The notes under the pieces: generated by a model
The model's input: only the letters and a program-made list of their open reading frames with translations
The model's database searches: none
Told to the model about the DNA's origin: nothing
Source of the DNA: Alphaproteobacteria bacterium
GTDB taxonomy: Bacteria > Pseudomonadota > Alphaproteobacteria > Rhizobiales > BM303
Direction of reading: 5' to 3'
DNA length: 45,543 nt
Assembly: GCA_024275895.1 (NCBI GenBank)
Contig: JAJRYE010000015.1
Location: 1 to 45,543, forward strand
Part shown: piece by piece, positions 23,970 to 32,912 of the stretch
Layout of the letters: each line of letters opens with the position of its first letter
Position numbering within the stretch: the first letter of the stretch is position 1
Position numbers and translations under genes: made by a program

Positions 23970-24779
23970 ATGTCGAGAACCCCGCTCATGCCCAAGGCGA
24001 CGGCCGTCTGGCTGGTCGAGAATACGGCGCTGACATTCGAGCAAATTGCTACCTATTGCAATTTGCATGTTCTGGAAGTCAAGGGCATCGCCGATGGCGA
24101 TGTCGCCCAGGGCATCAAGGGCATGGACCCGGTAGCTTCCGGTCAACTCACCCGCTCCGAGCTGGAAAAGGCCCAGGCGGATTCGGGCCACAAGCTTCAA
24201 ATAGCTGCCTCCAAGGTTAAAATCCCTGAAATCAAACGCAAGAGAGCGCCGCGCTACACACCGCTTTCGCGCCGTCAGGACCGCCCGGCCGCCATTGCCT
24301 GGCTGCTTCGCAATCATCCCGAGTTGCGCGATTCGGAAATCATCAAGCTGGTGGGAACCACCAAACCGACAATTACCGCCATCCGCGAGCGCACCCATTG
24401 GAACTCGGCCGCCATTCAGCCCGCCGATCCGGTCACCCTGGGGCTTTGCCTGCAAACCGAACTCGACGCGGTGATTAAAAAGGCGGCTGAGCGCGTCGAA
24501 CGCGAGCGCAAAAAGGAAGAAAAGGAAGCCATCAAGGCCGGCACCCTTCTGCCGACGGAAGAAACCGTGGAACAAACGGCCCCCAAGGGAGCACCGCTGG
24601 CCGAACTCATCACCGCCGAAGAGGTGCAGCTTCACAAGGAAACCACTGAAAAAGCCGCCACCTTCGCCAATCTTTCCGAAAAACCGGAAGAAAAGGAAGC
24701 CGAAAAGGAATATGACGCCGAATCGGTCTTCTCCGGCCTTTCCAAACTGAAAGGCAAGATGAAACAGGAAGACGAGTAA
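23970..24779 (+). CDS. trcR: Cell cycle transcriptional regulator TrcR (DUF1013)
   Basis: The 269-residue protein is a DUF1013 member. The N-terminus MPKATAVWLVENTALTFEQI with YCNLHVLEVKGIADGD and the later RPAAIAWLLRNHPELRDSEI, LVGTTKPTITAIRER and WNSAAIQPADPVTLGLC are diagnostic, the TTKPTITAIRER part looking like a helix-turn-helix. The last 100 residues are acidic and lysine-rich. Family members are annotated as the cell-cycle regulator TrcR in alphaproteobacteria. GGAGG lies 9 nt before the ATG, a strong ribosome site. It is close to rcdA, making this region rich in cell-cycle functions. Confidence 0.88.
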   Translation: MSRTPLMPKATAVWLVENTALTFEQIATYCNLHVLEVKGIADGDVAQGIKGMDPVASGQLTRSELEKAQADSGHKLQIAASKVKIPEIKRKRAPRYTPLSRRQDRPAAIAWLLRNHPELRDSEIIKLVGTTKPTITAIRERTHWNSAAIQPADPVTLGLCLQTELDAVIKKAAERVERERKKEEKEAIKAGTLLPTEETVEQTAPKGAPLAELITAEEVQLHKETTEKAATFANLSEKPEEKEAEKEYDAESVFSGLSKLKGKMKQEDE

Positions 24780-24789
24780 TCCGCCAGCC

Positions 24790-25578
24790 TCATTCCCTGA
24801 CCGGAACCGTGTAGTTCAGCCCCAGCCTGCCGCCATCGGCGTAAATCGTCTGGCCGGTCACATAGCTGGCATCTTCCGACGCCAGGAAGGCGGCGATTGA
24901 GGCGACCTCTTCCGCCTTGCCGATACGGCCCATGGGGGTGCGCGCCAAAACCGTTTTCTTCGCCTCCGCATCCTCATTCACCGAACTCAGCATCCGGGTC
25001 ATGATCGAGCCCGGCCCGATGGCGTTGACCCGAATTCCATAAGGCGCCAGCGACAGCGCCATAACCTTGGTCAACTGGTTGATCCCGCCCTTGGAGACCG
25101 AATAGGGCACCTGTTTGCCGATGGCAAAGATCGCATTCACTGACGACATATTGATGATCGTACCGGGTGCATCCCCAGCCTCGACCTGCTTGACCATCTG
25201 CCTTGCTGCCGCCTGACCACAAAGAAAATAGCCCTTGAGATTGACATTCAGAACCCGGTCAAAATCCTCTTCCGTAAGCTCAAGGAAATCAGCGTCATGA
25301 ACAATTCCGGCATTGTTGACCAGAATATCAACCCGCTCATAACTGGAAACCGCCAGCTTGATCATATTCTGCACCGTGAGCCGCTCGGTCACATCGCAAA
25401 CCGTAAACAGAACATCAAGCCCGGCATCGCGCAGCTCTTCCGCCGCCCCGGCGCCCTGTTTCTCGTCAATATCGCCAAGGACAACCCTGGCGCCATCTTC
25501 CGCCAGCCGCCGTGCGCAGGCGAGCCCGATCCCGTTGGCCGCGCCGCTGACAACCGCAACTTTTCCCGACAATGGCAT
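24790..25578 (-). CDS. Short-chain dehydrogenase/reductase (SDR family)
   Basis: The 262-residue classical SDR has the cofactor-binding VVSGAANGIG (residues 9-18), the structural NNAG (88-91), the catalytic serine in MSSVNA (145-146) and Y159-x3-K163 in YSVSKGG. ATG 25576-25578 follows an AGGGGG purine run. A longer frame upstream is discarded. The acidic residue at the end of the second strand (LGDID) suggests NAD preference. The substrate is not identifiable. It lies 112 nt after the propionyl-CoA synthetase gene on the same strand, so a role in short-chain acyl metabolism is possible but unproven. Confidence 0.88.
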   Translation of the reverse strand: MPLSGKVAVVSGAANGIGLACARRLAEDGARVVLGDIDEKQGAGAAEELRDAGLDVLFTVCDVTERLTVQNMIKLAVSSYERVDILVNNAGIVHDADFLELTEEDFDRVLNVNLKGYFLCGQAAARQMVKQVEAGDAPGTIINMSSVNAIFAIGKQVPYSVSKGGINQLTKVMALSLAPYGIRVNAIGPGSIMTRMLSSVNEDAEAKKTVLARTPMGRIGKAEEVASIAAFLASEDASYVTGQTIYADGGRLGLNYTVPVRE

Positions 25579-25690
25579 GACATCACCCCCTCGAAACCAG
25601 AGCGCGGAATGAACCATCCGTTCCGCGATGCAACCCGCCCCCGCCTCCCCTTGCAAAGGGGCGCGAAAGAGACAGGCAACGCCATGTGTT

Positions 25691-27595
25691 CTAGCCGATA
25701 ATCCCGCGCGCTTTCAATACATCAGTTATTTCATCCAGAACAACCGGATCATCAATCGTGGCGGGAAGCTTCCAGTCCTCGCCATCGGCAATCTTGCGCA
25801 TGGTGCCGCGCAGCACCTTGCCGGACCGGGTTTTGGGCAGGCGCTTGATGATAAAAGCAAGCTTGAACGCTGCCACCGGACCGATTTTTTCCCGCACCAG
25901 CAACACGGCCTCTTTCTCAATAGCGGCCGGATCGCGTTCAACCCCGGCATTGAGAACCAGCAGCCCCACCGGCAATTGCCCCTTGAGCTTGTCGGCAATC
26001 CCGATCACGGCGCATTCGGCCACATCCGGATGCGCCGCCAGAACCTCCTCCATGCCGCCGGTCGAAAGACGATGTCCGGCCACATTGATAATATCATCGG
26101 TGCGAGACATCACATAGATATAGCCGTTCTTGTCGACAAATCCGGCATCGGAGGTTTCATAAAAGCCAGGAAACTCGCTCAGATAGCTTTCCTTAAAGCG
26201 CTCGTCCTTTTGCCACAGGGTCGGCAGACAGCCTGGCGGTAGCGGCAGTTTGATGACAATGGCGCCGGTTTGGCCCACTGGCACCTCATGGCCCGCATCA
26301 TCAAGCACATGAATTTCATAACCGGGCATCGCCACGGCGGGCGAGCCATGCACCACCGGCAACCTGCCAAGCCCGACCGGATTGGCCGCGATCGCCCAGG
26401 CGGTCTCGGTCTGCCACCAATGGTCGATCACCGGTACGCCGAGCTTGTCCTCGGCCCATTGCAAGGTGTCCGGATCGGCCCGTTCTCCGGCCAGATAGAG
26501 CGTGCGGAAATGCGACAGATCATAATCCCCGATCAGCTTGCCCTCCGGGTCTTCCTTCTTGATCGCCCGGAACGCCGTCGGAGCGGTGAACAGCGTCTCC
26601 ACTTTGTGATCGGCGATCACCCGCCAGAACGCCCCCGCATCGGGCGTGCCAACAGGCTTGCCTTCATATAGAACCGTTGTGCAGCCCTGCAACAGCGGCC
26701 CATAGACAATATAGGAATGGCCAACCACCCAGCCCACATCCGAGGCCGCCCAGTAAACCTGCCCCGGCTCGGTGTCATAAATCGCCTTCATGGTCCATTT
26801 CAGCGCCACCATATGGCCGCCATTGTCGCGCACGACCCCCTTGGGCTCGCCCGTGGTGCCGGAAGTGTAGAGAATATAAAGCGGGTCGGTGGCCTCCAAC
26901 ACGGCGCAATCGGCCCGCTGGCCCGCTTTTCGGGCCGCCTCGACCGCCGCGCGCCAGTCCACATCGCGCCCCTCCACCATGGCGGCTTCTTGCATCGGGC
27001 GCTGATAAATCACGCAATTAGCCGGCTTTGCCGACGAAAGCTCTATCGCTTCATCAAGAAGCGGCTTGTATTTGACAATCCTCCCCGGCTCGATGCCGCA
27101 GGAGGCTGACACAATCACCTTGGGCTGCGCATCATCAATGCGCGTTGCCAACTCATTGGCTGCAAAACCGCCAAAAACCACCGAATGCACCGCCCCGATG
27201 CGGGCACAGGCCAGCATGGCGATGGCCGCTTCCGGGATCATCGGCAGATAAATGATCACCCGCTCGCCCCTGACAACCCCCAGATCGTGCAAGACGGCGG
27301 CAAAAACCGCCACCTCTTCGGTCAGCTCCGCATAAGTATAGGTTTTCACCTGATCCGTAACCGGGCTGTCATAAATCAGCGCCAACTGATCTGCGCGCCC
27401 GCCCGCCACATGCCGGTCAAGGCAATTATAAGCCGTATTGCACTGCGCCCCGGTGAACCAGCGTCCGTAAACCCCGGCATTTTCATCAAACACCTTGTCC
27501 CAGGGCTTGTACCAGTCAATCTCCTTCGCGGCCTTGCCCCAGAACCCTTCCGGGTCCGCCCGCCAGCCTTTGTAAACTTCCGCATAACGGCTCAT
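25691..27595 (-). CDS. prpE: Propionyl-CoA synthetase (propionate-CoA ligase)
   Basis: The 634-residue protein belongs to the acetyl-CoA synthetase group of AMP-forming ligases. It has LYILYTSGTTGEPKGVVRD followed by NGGH, a signature of PrpE, along with WWQTETAWAI and YETSDAGFVDKNGYIYVMSR. The C-terminal KTRSGK carries the catalytic, regulatory lysine. It activates propionate to propionyl-CoA. ATG 27593-27595 has GGGGAG 9 nt upstream, giving MSRYAEVYKGWRADPEGFW, the family start; 38 further upstream codons are excluded. It diverges from the acyl-CoA synthetase gene. No methylcitrate-cycle genes are in the window. Confidence 0.93.
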   Translation of the reverse strand: MSRYAEVYKGWRADPEGFWGKAAKEIDWYKPWDKVFDENAGVYGRWFTGAQCNTAYNCLDRHVAGGRADQLALIYDSPVTDQVKTYTYAELTEEVAVFAAVLHDLGVVRGERVIIYLPMIPEAAIAMLACARIGAVHSVVFGGFAANELATRIDDAQPKVIVSASCGIEPGRIVKYKPLLDEAIELSSAKPANCVIYQRPMQEAAMVEGRDVDWRAAVEAARKAGQRADCAVLEATDPLYILYTSGTTGEPKGVVRDNGGHMVALKWTMKAIYDTEPGQVYWAASDVGWVVGHSYIVYGPLLQGCTTVLYEGKPVGTPDAGAFWRVIADHKVETLFTAPTAFRAIKKEDPEGKLIGDYDLSHFRTLYLAGERADPDTLQWAEDKLGVPVIDHWWQTETAWAIAANPVGLGRLPVVHGSPAVAMPGYEIHVLDDAGHEVPVGQTGAIVIKLPLPPGCLPTLWQKDERFKESYLSEFPGFYETSDAGFVDKNGYIYVMSRTDDIINVAGHRLSTGGMEEVLAAHPDVAECAVIGIADKLKGQLPVGLLVLNAGVERDPAAIEKEAVLLVREKIGPVAAFKLAFIIKRLPKTRSGKVLRGTMRKIADGEDWKLPATIDDPVVLDEITDVLKARGIIG

Positions 27596-27708
27596 TATCA
27601 AAATCTCCCCAAATTTCGTAGCTGCACATATTTTTTTAAACGCAGCATACTTTTTCGCAAGCCAACTATCGGCTAAGCTTACCGGCACACTAAAGGAGGA
27701 AGAGCGCA

Positions 27709-29346
27709 ATTTCTATCTATTCAACCGGGCTGGACAAAACCCCGGCCAATTACCAGCCCTTGACGCCGCTGAGTTTTCTTGCCCGCGCCGCCGCTGTTTT
27801 TCCGCGTCAGAGCGCCATTATTCACGGCCAACAGCGTTTTACCTATGCGCAGTTTTACGCCCGCAGCCGGGCGCTGGCTTCGGCTCTGGCGCAAGGGGGA
27901 ATCGGCAACAACGACACCGTGAGCGTAATGCTGGCCAACACGCCGCCGATGCTGGAGGCGCATCACGGCGTCCCCATGTGCGGCGCGGTGCTGCACGCCA
28001 TGAACACAAGGCTTGATGCGCCGGTCATCGCCTATATGCTCGATCACGCCGAAACAAAACTTCTTATTGTTGATCAAGAATTCTCGAAATCTATAAAACA
28101 AGCCCTGGCGCTGGCGAAGGTCAAACCGCGGGTGATTGTTTACAATGACCCTGAAGCACCGCATGAAAATTACCTTCCCGGCACAATTGATTATGAAGAG
28201 TTTACAAGCGGCGGTAATCCTGAATTTGCCTGGGCAATGCCGGAGGATGAATGGGACGCGATCTCGCTCAATTACACCTCCGGCACAACCGGCGATCCCA
28301 AAGGCGTGGTCTATCATCATCGCGGCGCCCATCTCATGGGCTACGCCAATGTGCTCGCCGCAGGCATGCTGCGCCATCCAGTTTATCTCTGGACCCTGCC
28401 CATGTTTCATTGCAACGGCTGGTGTTTTCCCTGGACGCTCTCGCTGGTGGCCGGAACCCACATCTGCCTGCGCCAGGTGCGGGGCAAGAAAATCTGGGAT
28501 GCGCTGGCGGATCACCGCGTCACTCATCTGTGCGGCGCGCCCATTGTCATGAACACGATTTTAGCCGCCCCTGAGCACGAAAAGCGCCGGCTTGCAACCG
28601 CGCCGGAATTTTTAACCGCCGCCGCCCCGCCGCCGGAATCCGTCCTTCGCGCCATGGACGGGGCCGGCTTTGGCGTCACCCATCTTTATGGTCTCACCGA
28701 AACCTACGGCCCCGCCGTCGTCAATGAGTGGCATGCGGAGTGGGATGCGCTCGATCCGCAGCAACAAGCGCGCAAGAAATCCCGTCAGGGCGTGTGTTAC
28801 CCGGCCCTTGAAGGATTGAGCATCCGCGACCCGGAAACCCTGAAAGAAATGCCAAAGGACGGCAAAAGCCTCGGCGAAGCAATGTTCCGCGGCAATATCG
28901 TCATGAAGGGCTATCTGAAAAACCAGGCCGCCACGGATGAGGCGCTGGCCGGTGGCTGGTTTCATTCCGGCGATCTGGGGGTCTGTCATGAAGATGGCTA
29001 TATCGAGCTCAAGGACCGCTCCAAGGATATCATCATCTCGGGCGGTGAAAACATTTCTTCCATCGAGATTGAAAATATCCTGTACAAGCACAAAGATATC
29101 GCCGCCGCCGCCGTGGTCGCCAGACCGGATGAAAAATGGGGCGAGACCCCTTGCGCCTTTATCGAACTGAAAACCGGCGCCGCGCCGCCGACAGCCGAGG
29201 ATCTGATTGCCTGGTGCCGCGATCACATGGCCGGTTTCAAGGTCCCGCGCCATATCGTTTTCACCACCTTGCCCCGAACCTCGACCGGCAAACTGCAAAA
29301 ATTCAAATTGCGGCAAAGGGCGAAAGCAGGAGAAGCTGCGTCATGA
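27709..29346 (+). CDS. Acyl-CoA synthetase (AMP-binding), apparently starting at an AUU codon
   Basis: The protein has the AMP-binding motif LNYTSGTTGDPKGVVYHHRG, LYGLTETYGPAV, GWFHSGDLGVCHEDGYIELKDRSKDIIISGGENISS split here into parts, and the C-terminal catalytic lysine in RTSTGKLQK. It resembles medium/long-chain acyl-CoA ligases. In-frame codons upstream of the first canonical start (TTG 27760) encode GLDKTPANYQPLTPLSFL, the usual N-terminus of this family. The only plausible start there is ATT at 27709-27711, with AGGAGG at 27694-27699, 9 nt upstream. An in-frame TAA at 27691 rules out any earlier start. From ATT the length is 545 residues, normal for the family. The stop overlaps the next gene (ATGA). 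Confidence 0.88.
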   Translation: MSIYSTGLDKTPANYQPLTPLSFLARAAAVFPRQSAIIHGQQRFTYAQFYARSRALASALAQGGIGNNDTVSVMLANTPPMLEAHHGVPMCGAVLHAMNTRLDAPVIAYMLDHAETKLLIVDQEFSKSIKQALALAKVKPRVIVYNDPEAPHENYLPGTIDYEEFTSGGNPEFAWAMPEDEWDAISLNYTSGTTGDPKGVVYHHRGAHLMGYANVLAAGMLRHPVYLWTLPMFHCNGWCFPWTLSLVAGTHICLRQVRGKKIWDALADHRVTHLCGAPIVMNTILAAPEHEKRRLATAPEFLTAAAPPPESVLRAMDGAGFGVTHLYGLTETYGPAVVNEWHAEWDALDPQQQARKKSRQGVCYPALEGLSIRDPETLKEMPKDGKSLGEAMFRGNIVMKGYLKNQAATDEALAGGWFHSGDLGVCHEDGYIELKDRSKDIIISGGENISSIEIENILYKHKDIAAAAVVARPDEKWGETPCAFIELKTGAAPPTAEDLIAWCRDHMAGFKVPRHIVFTTLPRTSTGKLQKFKLRQRAKAGEAAS

Positions 29347-29921
29347 ACAAAATACTGGCCGCAATGATATTGATGTTATTGATCATAAATACAGCCAGGA
29401 CGCAGGAGCTGCCCGCCGCCCGGCAGGCCGTTTTCGACAAGGTGATTGCCTGGCACCATAACAATCCCGAATGCGGCCCTCATCCAGGCGGCGCAGAATT
29501 TAAGGAATATGTTCAGCTTGCCAAAGATATAGCGCTGGTGCTTGTGACTTGCGAAATCGGCACTGATCAGGTCAACTGGATGGCCTATGCCGCTTTTCTG
29601 GATGACGAAGACCCGACCATTTCACAACTCAGTTTTGCCACCACCGACGGCAAACACTGGACGGCTGATATTCGCATCGGTCAGCCCGAATGGGATGAAG
29701 AGGCAAAAACCCTCACAACCACCAATACTCAGGATATGGCTGAAAGTTGCGGTTTTCAGAATATCTACAAATGGCGCCGTCATTCATTTTACCTCATGAC
29801 AACCTACTTCAAACCGTGCCCCGGAGATGAAGCAGGCCGAAAAACCACCAAAAGCCCGGCAGATCATATCCCGGTCAACGATAATAACTGGCCACAGGTA
29901 TTCAGTTTTCAACGAAAATAG
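29343..29921 (+). CDS. Exported protein resembling the C-terminal part of DUF1176
   Basis: The 192-residue protein starts at the ATG overlapping the acyl-CoA synthetase stop (ATGA). It has a signal peptide (MNKILAAMILMLLIINTARTQ ends near residue 21; only its first 18 residues are clearly hydrophobic). The mature part contains CGPHPGG, LVLVTCEIG, TLTTTNTQDMAESCGFQN and YKWRRHSFYLM, a spacing like the DUF1176 family, with four cysteines that could form two disulfides. Function unknown. Coupling to the ligase gene suggests co-expression, not necessarily a shared pathway. A longer frame in the same phase inside the ligase gene is a shadow. Confidence 0.68.
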   Translation: MNKILAAMILMLLIINTARTQELPAARQAVFDKVIAWHHNNPECGPHPGGAEFKEYVQLAKDIALVLVTCEIGTDQVNWMAYAAFLDDEDPTISQLSFATTDGKHWTADIRIGQPEWDEEAKTLTTTNTQDMAESCGFQNIYKWRRHSFYLMTTYFKPCPGDEAGRKTTKSPADHIPVNDNNWPQVFSFQRK

Positions 29922-30003
29922 AGCATATTGATATTGAGCAAATCACTACCCAATCGGCATAGAGCCTGTACAGTCCAGACGAAAAAAAGGCGGGTAGCAA
30001 ACC

Positions 30004-30390
30004 ATGCTTAAAAAAACCGGATCAACTCCTTATTTCACTGGAGAGAGTGATGAGCGGCCATGGGGAAAATGGCAGGTCATCAATACGGGAAACCAGCACA
30101 CGGTAAAGCTCATAGAGGTTGATCCGGGCCAGCGTTTTTCACTTCAGATACACAATCACCGCTCGGAACACTGGCTGGTTGTCGAAGGCCGAGGCACGGC
30201 CACAATCGGCGGTGATATCATCAATATCGAGCAGGGCCGCCATATTTTCATCCCCAGCGACACCAAACACCGGATTCACAATACCGGCTCCGGCCCGCTG
30301 GTTTTCGTCGAGGTGCAGTTCGGCAGATTTCTCGACGAAGACGATGTTGTCAGGCTCGAAGACGATTATGGCCGGACCGAAGCGGAATAA
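30004..30390 (+). CDS. Single-domain cupin related to type II mannose-6-phosphate isomerase
   Basis: The 128-residue protein is one cupin domain corresponding to the C-terminal isomerase half of AlgA/ManC-type enzymes: ERPWGKWQVI, then GQRFSLQIHNHRSEHWLVVEG with metal-ligand histidines and glutamate, and IFIPSDTKHRIHNTG with the second-motif histidine. The guanylyltransferase half is missing, so it stands alone, as found in many alphaproteobacteria. It may isomerise mannose-6-phosphate and fructose-6-phosphate or bind a related sugar phosphate. An 8-bp inverted repeat (AGCGGAAT at 30381 and ATTCCGCT at 30404) spans its end before the convergent chemoreceptor. Confidence 0.85.
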   Translation: MLKKTGSTPYFTGESDERPWGKWQVINTGNQHTVKLIEVDPGQRFSLQIHNHRSEHWLVVEGRGTATIGGDIINIEQGRHIFIPSDTKHRIHNTGSGPLVFVEVQFGRFLDEDDVVRLEDDYGRTEAE

Positions 30391-30423
30391 GCTCCGGGGC
30401 AGAATTCCGCTCCGGTTCTATTC

Positions 30424-32577
30424 TCATGCCGCCCGTCTGTCTTTTGCGCTGCCCTTGCCGCGCCCGGTGCGTCTTTCAGGCCCTTTATAGCTTGAATCTC
30501 CCCCGCTGCGCCGGTTTCCGGGACCTTCGCGCAAATGAAGCAGGAACTGGTCAACCACCGTCTTCATGACCTCCGATTGCCGGGAAAGTTCACTGGCCGC
30601 TTCCATAACCTGGCCTGATGCCTCCCCGGCCTTGTGCGAGGCTTCATTCACGCCGATGATGCTGCGCGAAACCTCTTGCGTGCCCGCGGCGGCCTCCTGA
30701 ACATTGCGGGCAATTTCCTGCGTTGCCGCGCCCTGTTCCTCCATGACCGCCGCTATCGAGGTCGAAATATTATCCACATTCTTGATAACATCGCCAATAC
30801 CGGAAATGGACACAACCGCCCGTTTGGTTGCGCTTTGAATTTCGTTGACCTGGGCAATGATATCTTCGGTTGCCTTGCCGGTCTGGCTGGCCAGTTCCTT
30901 GACCTCGTTGGCGACAACCGCAAAGCCCTTGCCCGCATCCCCGGCCCTGGCCGATTCAATTGTCGCATTCAGTGCCAGCAGATTGGTCTGATCGGCAATA
31001 TCGGAGATCATCTTGATCACTTCGCCAATTTTATCCGCCATGGTGGCCAGCGTTTCGATCTGGGCGCCGGTTTTATCCACATCCTGCACCGCCTGTCTCG
31101 CCGCGGTCGAGGCCTGAACCATCTGCTGATTGATCTCGAAGATGGACGACGACATTTCCTCGGACGCCGCCGCCACCGTCTGTACATTGGCCGAAGCCTG
31201 TTCCTAAGCCGCGGAGACGGCGGTGGACTGGGTGCTGGTCTCTTCCGCGATGCCGGCCATGGACCGGGCCGTGATTTTCAACTCTGATGAAGCCGATGTC
31301 ACGGTTTCGATAACACTGCTGACATTGGCACTGAAATCATCCGCCAGCGTCATCATCATGGCGACTTTTTCCTGTTCTGTACGGCATTTCATCTCCTCAC
31401 GTTCAGCGACAAGCCTCTTGTTTCTGATGGCGTTTTCCCTGAACACTTCGATGGCCCGCGCCATCAGACCGATCTCGTCACGCCGCTCCTGACCCTGCGG
31501 CGCCACGGATGTATCTCCCTCAGCGAGCGCTCCCATCGTTCGCGTCAGATGCCGGATAGGAGAAGAGATTGAGCGGGCGATAATGAAGGATACATATGAA
31601 GTGAGCACCAGAAGACCAAGCAACAAGGCGGCGAGCCACCAGAAGGCCCGGTTGGCCGCAGCGGCAATGGCGCTGGTCTGAACAACAATATTGCTCGCGA
31701 TTTTGTCCTCAACCTTTTTCAGGGCATCGATACGGCGCGTACTGCCCACAAACCAGTCAGCCCCGCTCACAGCCGAGATATCGCCGCCAAAAGGCGCTGC
31801 CGCCGCAAGCTTGCGCATGGCGGCAACCTCGCCCTGAACAGCACCGGACAGCATCTTGTCAAAACTGGCGATCTCATCCCGGCTTGCATAGCGTCTGAAG
31901 ATGCTGAAATAGGTATCCTGCATGGCGCCAAAGCGGATGAACTTGCGGAAAATTGCCGGTTTGAATGTACCCGAGCCAAACCCGGCAGCCCCCATGGCCC
32001 GCTCCAGACCGGCGTGCTCCTTGCCTTGCAAAAGGGCGGTATAGGCCGTCAATGCGTTGATTACGGCTCCATTTTGTGTCAACTCGCCAACACTTTCGAC
32101 CATGGCCAGCAGATTGGCGATCAGGGGCGTATAATACCCCGCCATCTGCCCGACGGAGATTGAAATCTTGTCGACCGAGCCACGCTTCTGGCTCAATTTA
32201 TCCAAGGCCGACGCCGCGCGGGCATAGGGATCTCTAAACCCTTTTAAATTCATCAGATCCCCGGCCACCGCCAGAGTGGATTTGAATTTGCCCAGGGCCC
32301 TGTTGGTATCTGCCCGGCGCCGGCCGATAACGTCGGCGAATTTCTTCCCCCCCGAACCGATAAATCCCGCCGATGTCCCGCGCTCCTTTTGCAACTCGTG
32401 CACAAGCCCTGAAATGACCGGTGCAATATCAATCACATCCGCTATGGCGCCCGCATCTTCCGCCTCACTGCGTTCCGAGGCAAGCCTGTTCATCCCAAGC
32501 CCCAACAGCGCCAGCATCGGGATCAGACAAAGAACGGCTATACGGACGGAGATTTTTGTATTGTTGATATATTTCAT
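30424..32577 (-). pseudogene. NIT-HAMP methyl-accepting chemotaxis protein, split by an in-frame amber codon
   Basis: From ATG 32575-32577 (AAAAGGA 10 nt upstream) the protein has a transmembrane helix (residues 11-30) and a periplasmic NIT-type sensor with HELQKERGTSAGFIGSGG, a domain linked to nitrate and nitrite sensing. A second helix (about 312-335), HAMP and an MCP signalling domain follow. Codon 458 (31204-31206) is TAG, lying between AVSAA and [10 protein letters not shown] where family members have a small residue. The frame stays open for 259 more codons, including the hairpin tip ([12 protein letters not shown] and [12 protein letters not shown]), ending at 30424. Without readthrough the signalling output is lost. 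It may be a recent mutation or a sequence error. Confidence 0.85.
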
Positions 32578-32912
32578 TACGTTACCATCCTTTTTTCTGA
32601 GGGAAGGACAATCCAGCCATGATCGGACATTTTGCAAAGCGTATGGAGGTAACGTAATTGTTATCCGTATAGATAAGGTTAACTAAATCTTTTATTACGA
32701 GGTTTATTTATGAAAATACGTATTAAAAAAAAGTCATTAAACGAGCATACTTTTATACAACTATAAATAGAGTTAAACTATACAATCACTAGTTGCATTT
32801 TAACTTTAAATCCTTCACAATTTTTTTAAAAGGAAGCCTCCATCCGCCACAACGCGATCCGGCCTCCCGTGAAACGGACATGTTGTTCCGTATCCGGCCC
32901 GGCGCCCCACTC
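32578..32912. other. AT-rich intergenic region between gltD and the chemoreceptor gene
   Basis: This 335-nt stretch is clearly poorer in G and C than its surroundings, above all at 32690-32830. It contains an 18-codon ORF at 32710-32766 (MKIRIKKKSLNEHTFIQL) with GAGG 8 nt upstream. This is too short to support as a gene. The chemoreceptor promoter must lie at its left end on the minus strand. The 3' end of gltD lies at the right end without an obvious terminator. I see nothing else. Confidence 0.5.

Noticed and set aside
29136-29342. N-terminal extension of the DUF1176-like gene
   Set aside because: It runs inside the acyl-CoA synthetase in another frame. The true start is the ATG at 29343, which opens a signal peptide and overlaps the ligase stop.
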